Position numbers and translations under genes: made by a program. The notes beneath the pieces are model-generated. The model was not told the origin of the DNA, made no database searches, and was given only the letters and a program-made list of their open reading frames with translations. Shown in pieces: positions 1 to 8,430 of a stretch of DNA of 64,000 bases. Source of the DNA: a bacterium (GTDB lineage: Bacteria > Bacillota > Clostridia > Lachnospirales > Lachnospiraceae); NCBI GenBank assembly GCA_030535455.1, contig JAUNJY010000012.1, positions 17,328 to 81,327 of the forward strand, given 5' to 3'. Every line of letters begins with the position of its first letter. The first letter of the stretch is position 1.

Positions 1-61
1 CATAATACATTGTCGATAGCACGGCGCTACCATCTATCATTATAAATTTCTTTCTAGCCAT
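1..61 (-). CDS. 5'-3' exonuclease (PolA N-terminal type), partial
   Basis: Only the first 20 codons are present; the gene runs off the left edge. The start is ATG at 61-59 on the minus strand, preceded by AAAAAAGGAG at 80-71. The peptide begins MARKKFIMIDGSAVLSTMYY, which matches the opening of the PolA-type 5'-3' exonuclease fold (hydrophobic strand, then IDGxxxL); compare KKLVLIDGHSILNRAFYG of the polA gene at 2910 in this window. It is either a stand-alone 5'-3' exonuclease or a second Pol I-like protein. The visible piece cannot tell these apart. Confidence 0.6.
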   Translation of the reverse strand, partial: MARKKFIMIDGSAVLSTMYY

Positions 62-150
62 ATCCTCGGTCTCCTTTTTTGTCTATCTATTCTGATTTTG
101 TATTCGAATTGTATAAAACCTCGAATTAACAAAAAGCATGAGATTATTCC

Positions 151-179
151 ATTATAACGAATAAAATGAGTTTTTGCCA
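151..179 (-). promoter_or_regulatory. possible promoter of the minus-strand exonuclease gene
   Basis: On the minus strand, TGGCAA (179-174) lies 17 bases before TATAAT (156-151), about 90 bases upstream of the exonuclease start. The -10 is consensus but the -35 is poor, so this is only a candidate. Confidence 0.3.
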
Positions 180-193
180 TAAATATCGACTGG

Positions 194-221
194 AAGTTAC
201 AATGTTGATAGGAAGTAACTT
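194..221. repeat. inverted repeat AAGTTAC / GTAACTT in a divergent intergenic region
   Basis: AAGTTAC at 194-200 is exactly complementary to GTAACTT at 215-221, with a 14-base spacer. It lies between two divergently transcribed genes. It could be an operator or a small hairpin; no poly-T follows on either side. The rest of the 62-317 gap is A/T-rich with no other structure seen. Confidence 0.35.
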
Positions 222-242
222 ATGAAAAGTAGATAAACAGCT

Positions 243-273
243 TTGTAGAATGGGGATATAATTGTATTATAAT
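243..273 (+). promoter_or_regulatory. possible promoter of the hypothetical gene at 318
   Basis: TTGTAG at 243-248 is followed by overlapping -10-like hexamers, TATAAT at 257-262 and again at 268-273. Neither spacing is ideal (8 and 19 bases). It is the best candidate upstream of the 318 gene. Confidence 0.3.
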
Positions 274-317
274 TTAGTTAGTATTTTTAAAAATAACACA
301 GAGAGTGGAGGGAGAAT

Positions 318-932
318 ATAAAGTGTGAAATTATACCGTTTAAAGGAACAGATAAGCTTAAACTTGGGTTAACTTCTGAAGAAAATGAAGCAATAATGAT
401 TTTTAATCCGAATGAACTATTTTTCAAAAATACTAACTTATTAGGTGAAAATCCAAGGAGGTTAAGACGACTATTTAAAAAGTGGGATTCTGATCTTATC
501 GATGAGGGGGGAGAGGGCTTTACATCCAAAAAATATGGACTTGGAGTCGTGTTTTGTGAGGGTATCGTAGACGCGGTAGTTATTGGTGATGAGGAATACT
601 TTAATCATGAAGAAGAAGAGGTAATTATGCCTGCAATCACTACATTTCACTTGACTCCTAGTACTGGATTGGATGAGTTGAAGGTAGGATTAACTAGTGA
701 AGAGTATAAATCTATTTTCAAGATAAAACCGCTTCCTTGTCCTGAGTTGCTCTTAGAGGATGATGAAAAAACAGGCAAGGTGCCTGTTCCAGAAAATTAT
801 GTTGTTTGCTTCATTTACTATGATGCTTTTTATAAATCATTTGCTTCACCAAAGTACTCAATAGGTATTATTCCTCTTTACAAGGGAGCAAATTGTGTGA
901 TTATTGCTAAGGAAGGCTACTACAATAAATAG
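318..932 (+). CDS. hypothetical protein with repeated KLGLTSEE-type motif; start codon apparently AUA
   Basis: I do not recognise the family. From the first in-frame ATG (396) the protein has 178 residues, but the frame is open back to 297. The stretch before 396 encodes convincing protein, including GTDKLKLGLTSEE, a motif that recurs later as DELKVGLTSEEYKSI, so the protein probably has two related halves. GGAGGGAG at 307-314 is ideally placed for a start at 318, where the codon is ATA and not ATG. Starting there gives 204 residues. No signal peptide or membrane segment is seen. Either AUA is used as a start, or a start-codon mutation has weakened the gene and a shorter product is made from 396. 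The G-L/M-T-x-E-E motif also occurs in small regulatory and immunity-type proteins, but no function is assigned. Confidence 0.6.
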   Translation: MKCEIIPFKGTDKLKLGLTSEENEAIMIFNPNELFFKNTNLLGENPRRLRRLFKKWDSDLIDEGGEGFTSKKYGLGVVFCEGIVDAVVIGDEEYFNHEEEEVIMPAITTFHLTPSTGLDELKVGLTSEEYKSIFKIKPLPCPELLLEDDEKTGKVPVPENYVVCFIYYDAFYKSFASPKYSIGIIPLYKGANCVIIAKEGYYNK

Positions 933-972
933 AGTTAAAAGCTGTGAAAGAAAGAGAAGTAGTTGACAAAAT

Positions 973-1030
973 AAAAAAAGCCCTATCAGATCAATTGAAT
1001 TTCTTCAAAAAATCTAATAGGACTTTTTTT
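973..1030 (-). terminator. Rho-independent terminator of tRNA-Leu
   Basis: On the minus strand a 13-bp stem (AGTCCTATTAGAT with ATCTGATAGGGCT, two G-U pairs) is followed by seven T. The same stem on the + strand would have C/A mismatches where the minus strand has G-U pairs, so it is built for minus-strand transcription, directly after the tRNA. Confidence 0.8.
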
Positions 1031-1043
1031 AGTAAACATATAA

Positions 1044-1126
1044 TGCGGATAGAGGGACTCGAACCCTCACGAGGTTGCCCCCGGCAGATTTTGAGTCTGC
1101 TGCGTCTGCCATTCCGCCACATCCGC
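1044..1126 (-). tRNA. tRNA-Leu (anticodon CAA)
   Basis: The minus strand folds as an 83-nt class II tRNA. The acceptor pairs GCGGAT with ATCCGC. The anticodon arm is GCAGA-CTCAAAA-TCTGC, giving anticodon CAA. A long variable arm is present, and the T-arm is GAGGG-TTCGAGT-CCCTC. The discriminator base is A. CCA is not encoded; the next bases read TTA. Confidence 0.93.
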
Positions 1127-1296
1127 GTGGCTTGTGATTACTTCAATAGTATATAAAATGCCAATTATTTTGTCAACAACTAATTGTAAAAAAACTAAAA
1201 TATTTTTAATTTAGACAAAAAAGCAGCTAAAATGTAACGTTTCGACCAATATGTGAATACAATAATTACAACAATATAATTAGGAATTGATGAGTA

Positions 1297-2241
1297 ATGA
1301 AACTTGTGAAACGTTATCAGACGAAAAATGAACGCTACAAAGACCAAGTATATATTAAAAATGTAAAAGGGATTATGGTTCATGAAATCGCAACCAATCA
1401 GGAAGATCCACTTGTATTCGTTAAGGGCTGGAATAAAAGTCCGATTTCAAAAGCTGTCCATGCATTTGTTGGAAATGGAATTGTGTATGAAACGCTGCCA
1501 TGTGATCCGGGAAAATCATTGTCTGGGTGGCATTGTGGCGGCTCCGGCAATCGTAGCTATATTTCGTTTGAGATGTGTGAGTCAAGATACTACTCCTGGC
1601 CAAAGCCTTATATTGCAAAATCTAGGAATATAACTGAGACAAACAAATTTACCAATGCAGTATATAAGACCGCAGTGGAATATTGTGCTTACAAATGTAA
1701 ACAATTTGGCTGGAACCCATTAGACAAAGGGCGTATTATTTCCCATAAAGAAGGTAACGCAATGGGGATTGCCAGTAACCACAGTGATCCGGACAGCGTT
1801 TGGAAGACTGTGACCAATGCGGACTTAACGATGGACAAATTTAGAAAAGATGTTGCAGCGCTAATGAAGGTGACAAAGAAAAAACAAGAGAACAAGAAGA
1901 AAGAGACCAAAGAACAGAAAATGGTAAAAGGTCTGCAGACTGCACTTAATAAGGACTACAAGGAAGGTCTTGCAGTGGATGGTTCCTATGGTCCAAAGAC
2001 GAAGGCAGCATTAAAGCAACACAACATTAAGAAAGATTCAAAAAAAACTTCTGTGAAATGGCTGCAGACTCAGCTGATTGCCTTTGGCTGCACGGATGCC
2101 AATAATAAGAAACTGGATGTAGATGGCGACTTTGGTCCAAAGACGCTAGCAGCGTTAAAGAAACTGCAGAAAAAACTAAAGGTGTCACAAGATGGAGAAT
2201 TTGGTACTGGAACCATGGATAAATTCATTAAATTATTCTAA
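1297..2241 (+). CDS. N-acetylmuramoyl-L-alanine amidase with two peptidoglycan-binding domains
   Basis: This is a 314-residue peptidoglycan hydrolase predicted to cleave the bond between N-acetylmuramic acid and L-alanine. Residues 22-185 resemble amidase_2/PGRP domains: KGIMVHE supplies a first zinc histidine (H29), and SNHSDPDSVW supplies H162 and D164, as in phage-type amidases. After a Lys/Glu-rich linker (about 186-206) come two PG_binding_1 units with the diagnostic VDGSYGPKTKAAL and VDGDFGPKTLAAL motifs. No signal peptide is visible, which is typical of phage- or sporulation-type lytic enzymes that leave by holin, lysis or other routes. AGGA at 1282-1285 lies 11 bases before ATG. It is monocistronic, with its own terminator. 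Confidence 0.85.
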   Translation: MKLVKRYQTKNERYKDQVYIKNVKGIMVHEIATNQEDPLVFVKGWNKSPISKAVHAFVGNGIVYETLPCDPGKSLSGWHCGGSGNRSYISFEMCESRYYSWPKPYIAKSRNITETNKFTNAVYKTAVEYCAYKCKQFGWNPLDKGRIISHKEGNAMGIASNHSDPDSVWKTVTNADLTMDKFRKDVAALMKVTKKKQENKKKETKEQKMVKGLQTALNKDYKEGLAVDGSYGPKTKAALKQHNIKKDSKKTSVKWLQTQLIAFGCTDANNKKLDVDGDFGPKTLAALKKLQKKLKVSQDGEFGTGTMDKFIKLF

Positions 2242-2247
2242 CAAGCC

Positions 2248-2284
2248 AAACTGTCGGTGGGAGTCATCCTATCGGCAGTTTTAA
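2248..2284 (+). terminator. terminator after the amidase gene
   Basis: AACTGTCGGTGGG (from 2249) pairs with CCTATCGGCAGTT (to 2280), including a few G-U pairs and a six-base loop. A short T run follows. It lies seven bases after the amidase stop codon. Confidence 0.75.
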
Positions 2285-2302
2285 AGTTGTTTGATTGACT
2301 AA

Positions 2303-2331
2303 TTGAGTTTTTTGTAAAATAAGGGTATAAT
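2303..2331 (+). promoter_or_regulatory. sigma-A-type promoter of the anti-sigma/polA operon
   Basis: TTGAGT (2303-2308) and a consensus TATAAT (2326-2331) are separated by 17 bases, about 70 bases upstream of the gene at 2404. Confidence 0.7.
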
Positions 2332-2403
2332 AGAAACGTTACCAAAGTTGGAAAACTTGGGGAGGTAATAAACTATTCTCGTAGGAGAATCGGAGGGCAT
2401 GTT

Positions 2404-2895
2404 ATGACATGTAGAGAGGCACAAGCATTAATTACGAAATATGTTCAAGGTCAGCTGGATCTAAAGATGTTAGAAGAGTTTTTGCAGCATATTAATAACT
2501 GTCCAGACTGCAAAGAAGAGCTAGAAGTATATTATATCGTGTTTAATGGTATCAAGCGATTAGATGAAGATGAAAATATTGCAGTCAATTACCATACAGA
2601 ATTTGAAACCCAAATTATGAAGAGCGAGTTGCGGATAAAGAAGGCAAAGAAACGGCATAATCTGAAACGAACCATTTATGTAGTATTATGTTGCTTTGCC
2701 GTGCTAGTATGCAGTTACCAGCTCGGAAAATTAGAAGATAAGAAACATGTATATAAAGAAAGCGGTCCAAGTACTTACGAGTTGCCTTACTGTTTCGGTG
2801 AGGAGAAGAAGACAGCGCTTGACCAATATGTTTATGATAAGTTTGGCATCGATGTAACGAATACGAACAACACTATAATTAAGCAGAATAAATAA
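2404..2895 (+). CDS. putative zinc-finger anti-sigma-like membrane protein
   Basis: The protein has 163 residues. The N-terminus carries the zf-HC2 zinc-binding anti-sigma signature (C3, H29, C33, C36 in CREAQ ... QHINNCPDC). A single membrane segment follows at about residues 82-100 (YVVLCCFAVLVCSYQL), then a short extracellular tail. Such proteins usually bind an ECF sigma factor encoded next door, but no sigma gene is adjacent here. It sits 14 bases upstream of polA, with GGAGGG at 2391-2396 before the start. Function beyond the fold is inference; it may have lost its sigma partner or act on one encoded elsewhere. Confidence 0.75.
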   Translation: MTCREAQALITKYVQGQLDLKMLEEFLQHINNCPDCKEELEVYYIVFNGIKRLDEDENIAVNYHTEFETQIMKSELRIKKAKKRHNLKRTIYVVLCCFAVLVCSYQLGKLEDKKHVYKESGPSTYELPYCFGEEKKTALDQYVYDKFGIDVTNTNNTIIKQNK

Positions 2896-2909
2896 GTTAG
2901 GAGTAATCA

Positions 2910-5552
2910 ATGAGTAAAAAACTTGTATTAATTGATGGACATAGTATATTAAACCGTGCATTTTACGGTATCCCGGATTTGACCAATTCAGAAGGACTTC
3001 ATACAAATGCCGTTTACGGATTTTTAAACATTATGTTTAAAATCTTGGAGGAAGAGAACGCAGACTACCTTACGGTTGCATTTGATAACAAGGCACCAAC
3101 ATTTCGCCATGAGATGTTTACCGAATATAAGGGAACAAGAAAGGGAATGCCAGAAGAATTACGTGAACAGGTTCCGTTAATTAAAGAAGTATTGCATGCA
3201 ATGCAGATTACCACAGTGGAACGCCCAGGATACGAAGCAGATGATATCCTTGGAACCATTGCAAAGATGGGAGAAAGCAAAGGGCTTGAAGTATCCTTGG
3301 TAAGTGGCGATCGCGATTTATTACAATTAGCGACAGACAGAATTAAAATTCGTATTCCAAAGACAAAACGTGGCGGAACTGAAATTGAAAATTATAACAC
3401 ACAAGATGTTATTGATAAATATGGAGTGACACCTCCTCAGATTATTGATTTAAAAGGATTAATGGGCGATGCATCAGATAATATCCCAGGGGTACCGGGG
3501 ATTGGTGAAAAGACAGCAGCCAAAATCCTTGCAGCATTTGAAACCGTGGAAAATGCTTACGATCATATTGATGAAGTGTCTCCAAAACGTGCAAGAGAAA
3601 ATTTTGAAGCAAATTATGATCAAGCCATCCTAAGTAAAAAATTAGCCACAATCAAGACAGATTGTGAACTTGATTATACAATGGAAGATGCAACGTTCGA
3701 CAATATGTTTAACGAAGAAGCATTTATGATTATGAAGCGTTTGGAATTTAAGAATATTTTAAATAAATTCAGCAGTGACGTAGAAGTATCTAACTCTGTG
3801 GAAGAACAGTTTATCAAAGTGACAGATTTAAACGAAGCAGAAGCCATCTTCGCGGCCATGCTGGAAGCAAAAGGAACCGTAGGCTTACAGTTAATCACAG
3901 AAAAGAATGAAATCCTTGCTCTTTCCTTATGCATGGAAGAGGCAAAATGTTATGCAATCTTAGTAGGCGGATTTATTACGGTAGATTATCTGGTAGATAA
4001 GGTAAATGCAGCAATTAAAAAGAATATTGAATTATCAGTGATTGACTTAAAAGTACAGCTTCCATTTATTGAAGCAAATGAAGACAGCAATATCTTTGAC
4101 TGCTCCATTTCTTCTTACTTGTTAAATCCATTAAAGGACAGCTATCATTATGATGATATTGCAAGAGACTATCTAGGCCTTACTGTTTCAAGCGTTAGTG
4201 AACTGTTAGGAAAGACAAGCTTACAGGCAGCTGTAACTGAAAAAGAAGCTGAATTTGTTAAAATGGTTGCCTACACTGGATATATTGCATTTGCAGCAAA
4301 AGACGTCTTAAGAAAGAAGTTAGAACAAACGGAAATGACTTCTTTATTTGATGATGTGGAAATGCCACTGATCTATACGTTATACGATATGGAAAAACGA
4401 GGCATCCGTGTAAACCGAGAAGCGTTAAAAGAATATGGAGACCAGTTAGAAGGCCGTATCAAAGAGTTAGAGACATCCATTTACAACCATGTTGGGGAAA
4501 CCTTTAATATCAACTCTCCAAAGCAATTAGGTGTCATCCTTTTTGAAAAATTAGCACTTCCATTTGCAAAGAAGACAAAGACAGGATATTCCACAAATGC
4601 AGATATCTTAGAAAAGTTAAAATGCGAACATCCGGTAGTTGCAGAAATCCTTGAATACCGCCAGTTAACAAAACTGAAATCGACGTATGCAGACGGGCTT
4701 GCGACGTATATCAGAGATGACGAGCGAATTCATGGCAAGTTCAATCAGACAATCACAGCAACTGGCCGTATCAGCAGTACAGAGCCAAACCTTCAGAATA
4801 TTCCAATCCGTATGGAGCTTGGACGCCAGATCCGTAAAGTATTTATTCCAGAAGACGGCTATGTATTCTTAGATGCCGATTATTCACAGATCGAGCTTCG
4901 TGTACTTGCCCATATGTCAGGAGACGAACGCTTGATCAATGCTTATAAAGAAGGCAAGGATATTCATAGAACCACAGCAAGTGAAGTATTCCACACACCA
5001 TTTGAAGAAGTAACAGACCTTCAAAGAAGTAATGCGAAGGCAGTAAACTTTGGTATCGTTTACGGAATTAGCGCATTTAGCTTAGGACAAGACCTTAAGA
5101 TTACAAAGAAAGAAGCAGATCAATATATTCACCGTTACTTTGAAACTTATCCACGTGTTAAAGAATTCCTTGAGGAGTTAGTGGAAGGTGCCAAAGAAAA
5201 GGGTTCTGTTTCAACACTTTATCATAGAATAAGACCAGTGCCAGAAATCAGCTCGAGCAACTTTATGCAACGCTCCTTCGGAGAAAGAATTGCAATGAAC
5301 TCTCCAATCCAAGGAACAGCAGCAGATATTATCAAAATGGCAATGGTTCATGTAAATAAGACGCTAAAAGAACGTAACTTACGTTCCCGTTTATTATTAC
5401 AGATCCACGATGAATTGTTAGTCGAGACTCATGTGGAGGAAATCGAAGAAGTAAAACAAATTATGGAACAGGAAATGATGGAGGTCGTGAAATTATTAGT
5501 GCCTCTTGAAGTGGATGTGAAACAAGGTTCCAACTGGTATGAAGCAAAATAA
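2910..5552 (+). CDS. polA: DNA polymerase I
   Basis: This 880-residue family A polymerase is used in DNA repair and removal of Okazaki primers. Residues 1-270 are the 5'-3' exonuclease (LIDGHSILNRAFYG, H3TH motif region GDASDNIPGVPGIG). The central 3'-5' exonuclease fold (about 310-490) lacks the acidic DxE site: the expected position reads VGLQLITEK, so proofreading is probably lost, as in many Firmicutes. The polymerase domain has motif A DYSQIELRVLAHMSGD, motif B RSNAKAVNFGIVYGIS and motif C QIHDELLVE. The start follows TTAGGAG. coaE follows within a few bases. Confidence 0.97.
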   Translation: MSKKLVLIDGHSILNRAFYGIPDLTNSEGLHTNAVYGFLNIMFKILEEENADYLTVAFDNKAPTFRHEMFTEYKGTRKGMPEELREQVPLIKEVLHAMQITTVERPGYEADDILGTIAKMGESKGLEVSLVSGDRDLLQLATDRIKIRIPKTKRGGTEIENYNTQDVIDKYGVTPPQIIDLKGLMGDASDNIPGVPGIGEKTAAKILAAFETVENAYDHIDEVSPKRARENFEANYDQAILSKKLATIKTDCELDYTMEDATFDNMFNEEAFMIMKRLEFKNILNKFSSDVEVSNSVEEQFIKVTDLNEAEAIFAAMLEAKGTVGLQLITEKNEILALSLCMEEAKCYAILVGGFITVDYLVDKVNAAIKKNIELSVIDLKVQLPFIEANEDSNIFDCSISSYLLNPLKDSYHYDDIARDYLGLTVSSVSELLGKTSLQAAVTEKEAEFVKMVAYTGYIAFAAKDVLRKKLEQTEMTSLFDDVEMPLIYTLYDMEKRGIRVNREALKEYGDQLEGRIKELETSIYNHVGETFNINSPKQLGVILFEKLALPFAKKTKTGYSTNADILEKLKCEHPVVAEILEYRQLTKLKSTYADGLATYIRDDERIHGKFNQTITATGRISSTEPNLQNIPIRMELGRQIRKVFIPEDGYVFLDADYSQIELRVLAHMSGDERLINAYKEGKDIHRTTASEVFHTPFEEVTDLQRSNAKAVNFGIVYGISAFSLGQDLKITKKEADQYIHRYFETYPRVKEFLEELVEGAKEKGSVSTLYHRIRPVPEISSSNFMQRSFGERIAMNSPIQGTAADIIKMAMVHVNKTLKERNLRSRLLLQIHDELLVETHVEEIEEVKQIMEQEMMEVVKLLVPLEVDVKQGSNWYEAK

Positions 5553-5562
5553 GATGGGATGG

Positions 5563-6156
5563 ATGAACGTGAAAGTACTAGGAATGACAGGCAGTGTTGG
5601 TTCTGGAAAATCAACCGTATGCCATGTGATGGAAGAAGAGTTTAATGCAGCAGTCATTTATACCGACGAGGTAGCGAAGCAGCTGATGTCAAAGGGCGGA
5701 ATCAGCCATCGCTTAATAACAGAACACTATGGTACACAGATTCTAGACCAGGCAGGAGAAATCAATCGTGAAGCATTAGCAAAGATTGTATTTTCGGACG
5801 ATAAGGAACGATTACGCGTAAATTCCTTTAGTCATCCTTATGTGAAGGAAGCTGTCATTAAAAAGATAAACGAGTTAAAGGAGAAAGGGAAGGTTTCCTA
5901 TATTGTTGTGGAAACCGCCCTGCCTTATGAAGCATGCTTAACTGAATTTTGTGATGAAATCATTTATGTGACGGCAAGTGACCAGGTTAGGAGAGAACGC
6001 CTGAAGTCAAGCCGGGGTTACAGTGATGAAAAGATTACAAAGATGCTGAACAGCCAATTGTCTGAGGATGCATTTTTAAAGATATGCAAAAAAGTATTAG
6101 ACAACAGCAAGGGAATGACAGCAATTAAGGAGCAGCTTAAGACAATATTAATGTAG
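5563..6156 (+). CDS. coaE: dephospho-CoA kinase
   Basis: It catalyses the last step of coenzyme A synthesis, phosphorylating the 3'-hydroxyl of dephospho-CoA. The P-loop GSVGSGKST lies near the N-terminus and the lid region contains the RRERLKSSRGYS arginines. The length of about 197 residues is normal. Three in-frame starts lie close together (ATG 5554, ATG 5563, GTG 5569). The family usually begins a few residues before the VLGxTG strand, so 5563 or 5569 is preferred; 5563 is given. It nearly abuts polA, a common order in Firmicutes. Confidence 0.93.
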   Translation: MNVKVLGMTGSVGSGKSTVCHVMEEEFNAAVIYTDEVAKQLMSKGGISHRLITEHYGTQILDQAGEINREALAKIVFSDDKERLRVNSFSHPYVKEAVIKKINELKEKGKVSYIVVETALPYEACLTEFCDEIIYVTASDQVRRERLKSSRGYSDEKITKMLNSQLSEDAFLKICKKVLDNSKGMTAIKEQLKTILM

Positions 6157-6170
6157 GTTGGGAGCAATTT

Positions 6171-8270
6171 ATGGATACAACGAAAAATCCAAATCAATAT
6201 GTATTTGGTTTAGATATAGGTACCAGAAGTATTGTTGGTACAGTAGGATACAAAAATAGGGAAAATCGTTTTCAAGTGGTGGCGCAGGTAGCCAAAGAAC
6301 ATGAAACAAGGGCTATGCTTGATGGACAAATTCATAATATTGAAGCTGTCAGCCAGACCATAAGAGAAGTAAAACAGGCATTAGAAAATAAATTAGGGTT
6401 TGAATTAAAAGACGTATGTATCGCTGCAGCAGGACGTGTCCTAAAGACCGTAACTGTGACAGCAGAATATGCATTTGAGACAGAACAGACGATTACCAAA
6501 GAAATGGTTCACTCCTTAGAGTTATTGGGAATTGAACAGGCATATGATAAACTGAAAGCAGAAAGCACGGATACCTTTAATTACTATTGTGTCGGATATA
6601 CTGTGGTAAAATCTTATTTAAATGATTTCTTGATGTTATCCTTAGAGGAGCATAAGGGAAGCAAGATCAGCGCAGACATTCTTGCAACTTTCTTGCCGGA
6701 AGAAGTAATTGATGGCCTGTATAAAGCGGTTGAAAAGGCAGACCTTCAAGTAGTCAATCTGACATTAGAACCGATTGCAGCCATGGAAGTAGCAATTCCG
6801 GAAAATATCCGTCTGCTTAATCTGGCATTGGTAGATGTGGGGGCTGGAACAAGCGATATCTCTGTAACGAAAGACGGAAGCATTATTGCATTTGGCATGA
6901 TCCCATTTGCAGGTGATGAGATTACAGAAAATATCGCAAAACAGTATTTAGTGGATTTCAATGCAGCTGAGAAAATCAAACAGGCCTGCTTAAACAGCGA
7001 AGAGATTACGTATACAGATATTTTGGGATTTACTCACGAACTAAAATCTCAAGATGTGGTAGAAGGCGTTAAGACAATCGTTGAGCAGATTACCAAAAGA
7101 ATTGCAGACCGTATCATTGAACTAAATGGCGATAAGCCGGTAAGTGCAGTATTTGTAGTAGGAGGCGGCGGAAAACTTCCAACCTTTGTTCCTTCTCTGG
7201 CAAGGCATTTAGGGCTTCCGGAAGAACGTGTGGCGTTACGTGGCAAGGAGGTTCTATTGTCAGTAGATTTCTTAGACGAGACAATGGAGAAGGATTCTAC
7301 GTTGGTGACTCCTGTAGGAATTTGTCTTAATTATTATGAAAAACGAAATAATTTTGTTTATGTTACTGTAAATGGTGAGATTGTCAAATTATATGACAAT
7401 AATCGTCTGACAGTGCTGGATGCAGCAATGAGCATCGGTATCTCCACAATGGACCTGTTCCCAAGACGAGGAAAGAGTCTTGAGTTTACGCTGAATGGCG
7501 AGCCAAAGTCTATCAAAGGGTTCCTTGGTGAGGCTGCCGTAATTACTGTAAACAAAAAAGAAGCCAATATGACCACAGCTATCACGTCTCATGATGTAGT
7601 TGAGATTAAGAGTAGTACGCCAGGGCTGGATGCAGTGTACCAGGTAAAAGACATTGCAGGTGCAAAGCAAAAGCTTACGTTCCTTGTAAATGGAATTGAG
7701 ATGAAGTGTCCTTCTTTAATCCAAGTAAATAAGCAAGTAGTGACAAACGATTATACCATCCAAGAGGGTGACGACGTAAAAGTTTTAAGCTACTATACGT
7801 TACAGAAATTATTGGCGTTTATCGATGTTGCGTATAATGCGTCCATGAAAATCAATGGTTCCCCTGCGGAGCTTACGACTCGGATCTACGATGATGATGA
7901 GTTAAGTTTTTCTTATGATGAAATTGAACCATATCAGGAAATCGAAGTTAATGAGGATGAGGCGGCAAAGGAAGAAACAGAATTAGAGCTTAAATCAATC
8001 GAAACAGCGCCAGAAGAAATCATTTCAATTGCAATAGAAAGTTCTGGGTCCAAAGCCATTACCCTTGAGGTAAATGGGCAGATGGTAAGAGTAAAAGGAA
8101 AAGAGTCATATACCGTAGTGGACCTTTTAGACGTTATTGATTTTGATACCACACTGGCAATGGATAAGACCCTTGTAATAACTGTAAACGAGTTAGAAGG
8201 TGACTTCTTTACGCCGATCCATGCAAATGACATAGTGAACCTGTCCTGGAATGAAATAGTCGAAAAATAA
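6171..8270 (+). CDS. FtsA/PilM-like cell division ATPase-fold protein, long form
   Basis: The protein has 699 residues. Residues 10-400 carry the actin/FtsA fold: phosphate-1 motif FGLDIGTRSIVGTV, a 1C-like SHS2 insertion, phosphate-2 motif LALVDVGAGTSDISV and adenosine motif FVVGGGGKLP. About 300 residues follow that classical FtsA (around 420) lacks. They look like a series of small beta-rich domains (LYDNNRLTVLDAA, QKLTFLVNGIEM, ITLEVNGQMVRV) with an acidic stretch near 610-635. Long FtsA-like proteins of this type are usual in Lachnospiraceae. A role in septum or envelope assembly is inferred. It follows coaE by 14 bases. Confidence 0.8.
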   Translation: MDTTKNPNQYVFGLDIGTRSIVGTVGYKNRENRFQVVAQVAKEHETRAMLDGQIHNIEAVSQTIREVKQALENKLGFELKDVCIAAAGRVLKTVTVTAEYAFETEQTITKEMVHSLELLGIEQAYDKLKAESTDTFNYYCVGYTVVKSYLNDFLMLSLEEHKGSKISADILATFLPEEVIDGLYKAVEKADLQVVNLTLEPIAAMEVAIPENIRLLNLALVDVGAGTSDISVTKDGSIIAFGMIPFAGDEITENIAKQYLVDFNAAEKIKQACLNSEEITYTDILGFTHELKSQDVVEGVKTIVEQITKRIADRIIELNGDKPVSAVFVVGGGGKLPTFVPSLARHLGLPEERVALRGKEVLLSVDFLDETMEKDSTLVTPVGICLNYYEKRNNFVYVTVNGEIVKLYDNNRLTVLDAAMSIGISTMDLFPRRGKSLEFTLNGEPKSIKGFLGEAAVITVNKKEANMTTAITSHDVVEIKSSTPGLDAVYQVKDIAGAKQKLTFLVNGIEMKCPSLIQVNKQVVTNDYTIQEGDDVKVLSYYTLQKLLAFIDVAYNASMKINGSPAELTTRIYDDDELSFSYDEIEPYQEIEVNEDEAAKEETELELKSIETAPEEIISIAIESSGSKAITLEVNGQMVRVKGKESYTVVDLLDVIDFDTTLAMDKTLVITVNELEGDFFTPIHANDIVNLSWNEIVEK

Positions 8271-8362
8271 TTAAATATTAGAAATAATAACGAAAATAAA
8301 TGATGGAAATACGCGTAAAATGTGTATTTATATCTAACTTTCCGAATATCTGTCATTTCATA

Positions 8363-8391
8363 TGGTCAAAGCAAAAAGGATATGTTATAAT
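8363..8391 (+). promoter_or_regulatory. promoter of the YycJ-type gene
   Basis: TGGTCA (8363-8368) and TATAAT (8386-8391) are separated by 17 bases, about 40 bases before the start at 8431. The -35 is weak and the -10 is perfect. Confidence 0.55.
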
Positions 8392-8430
8392 GACTTAAAT
8401 TTATTAAAAAAGGATTGAAGGAAAAGTAGT

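Noticed and set aside
944-1156. A 70-codon + strand open frame after the first hypothetical gene
   Set aside because: It runs through the terminator and the antisense of tRNA-Leu; the apparent protein is an artefact of those sequences.
7934-8356. A 140-codon antisense open frame over the end of the FtsA-like gene
   Set aside because: It lies opposite a well-supported coding frame, has no ribosome site, and its serine/isoleucine-rich content is typical of antisense reads.
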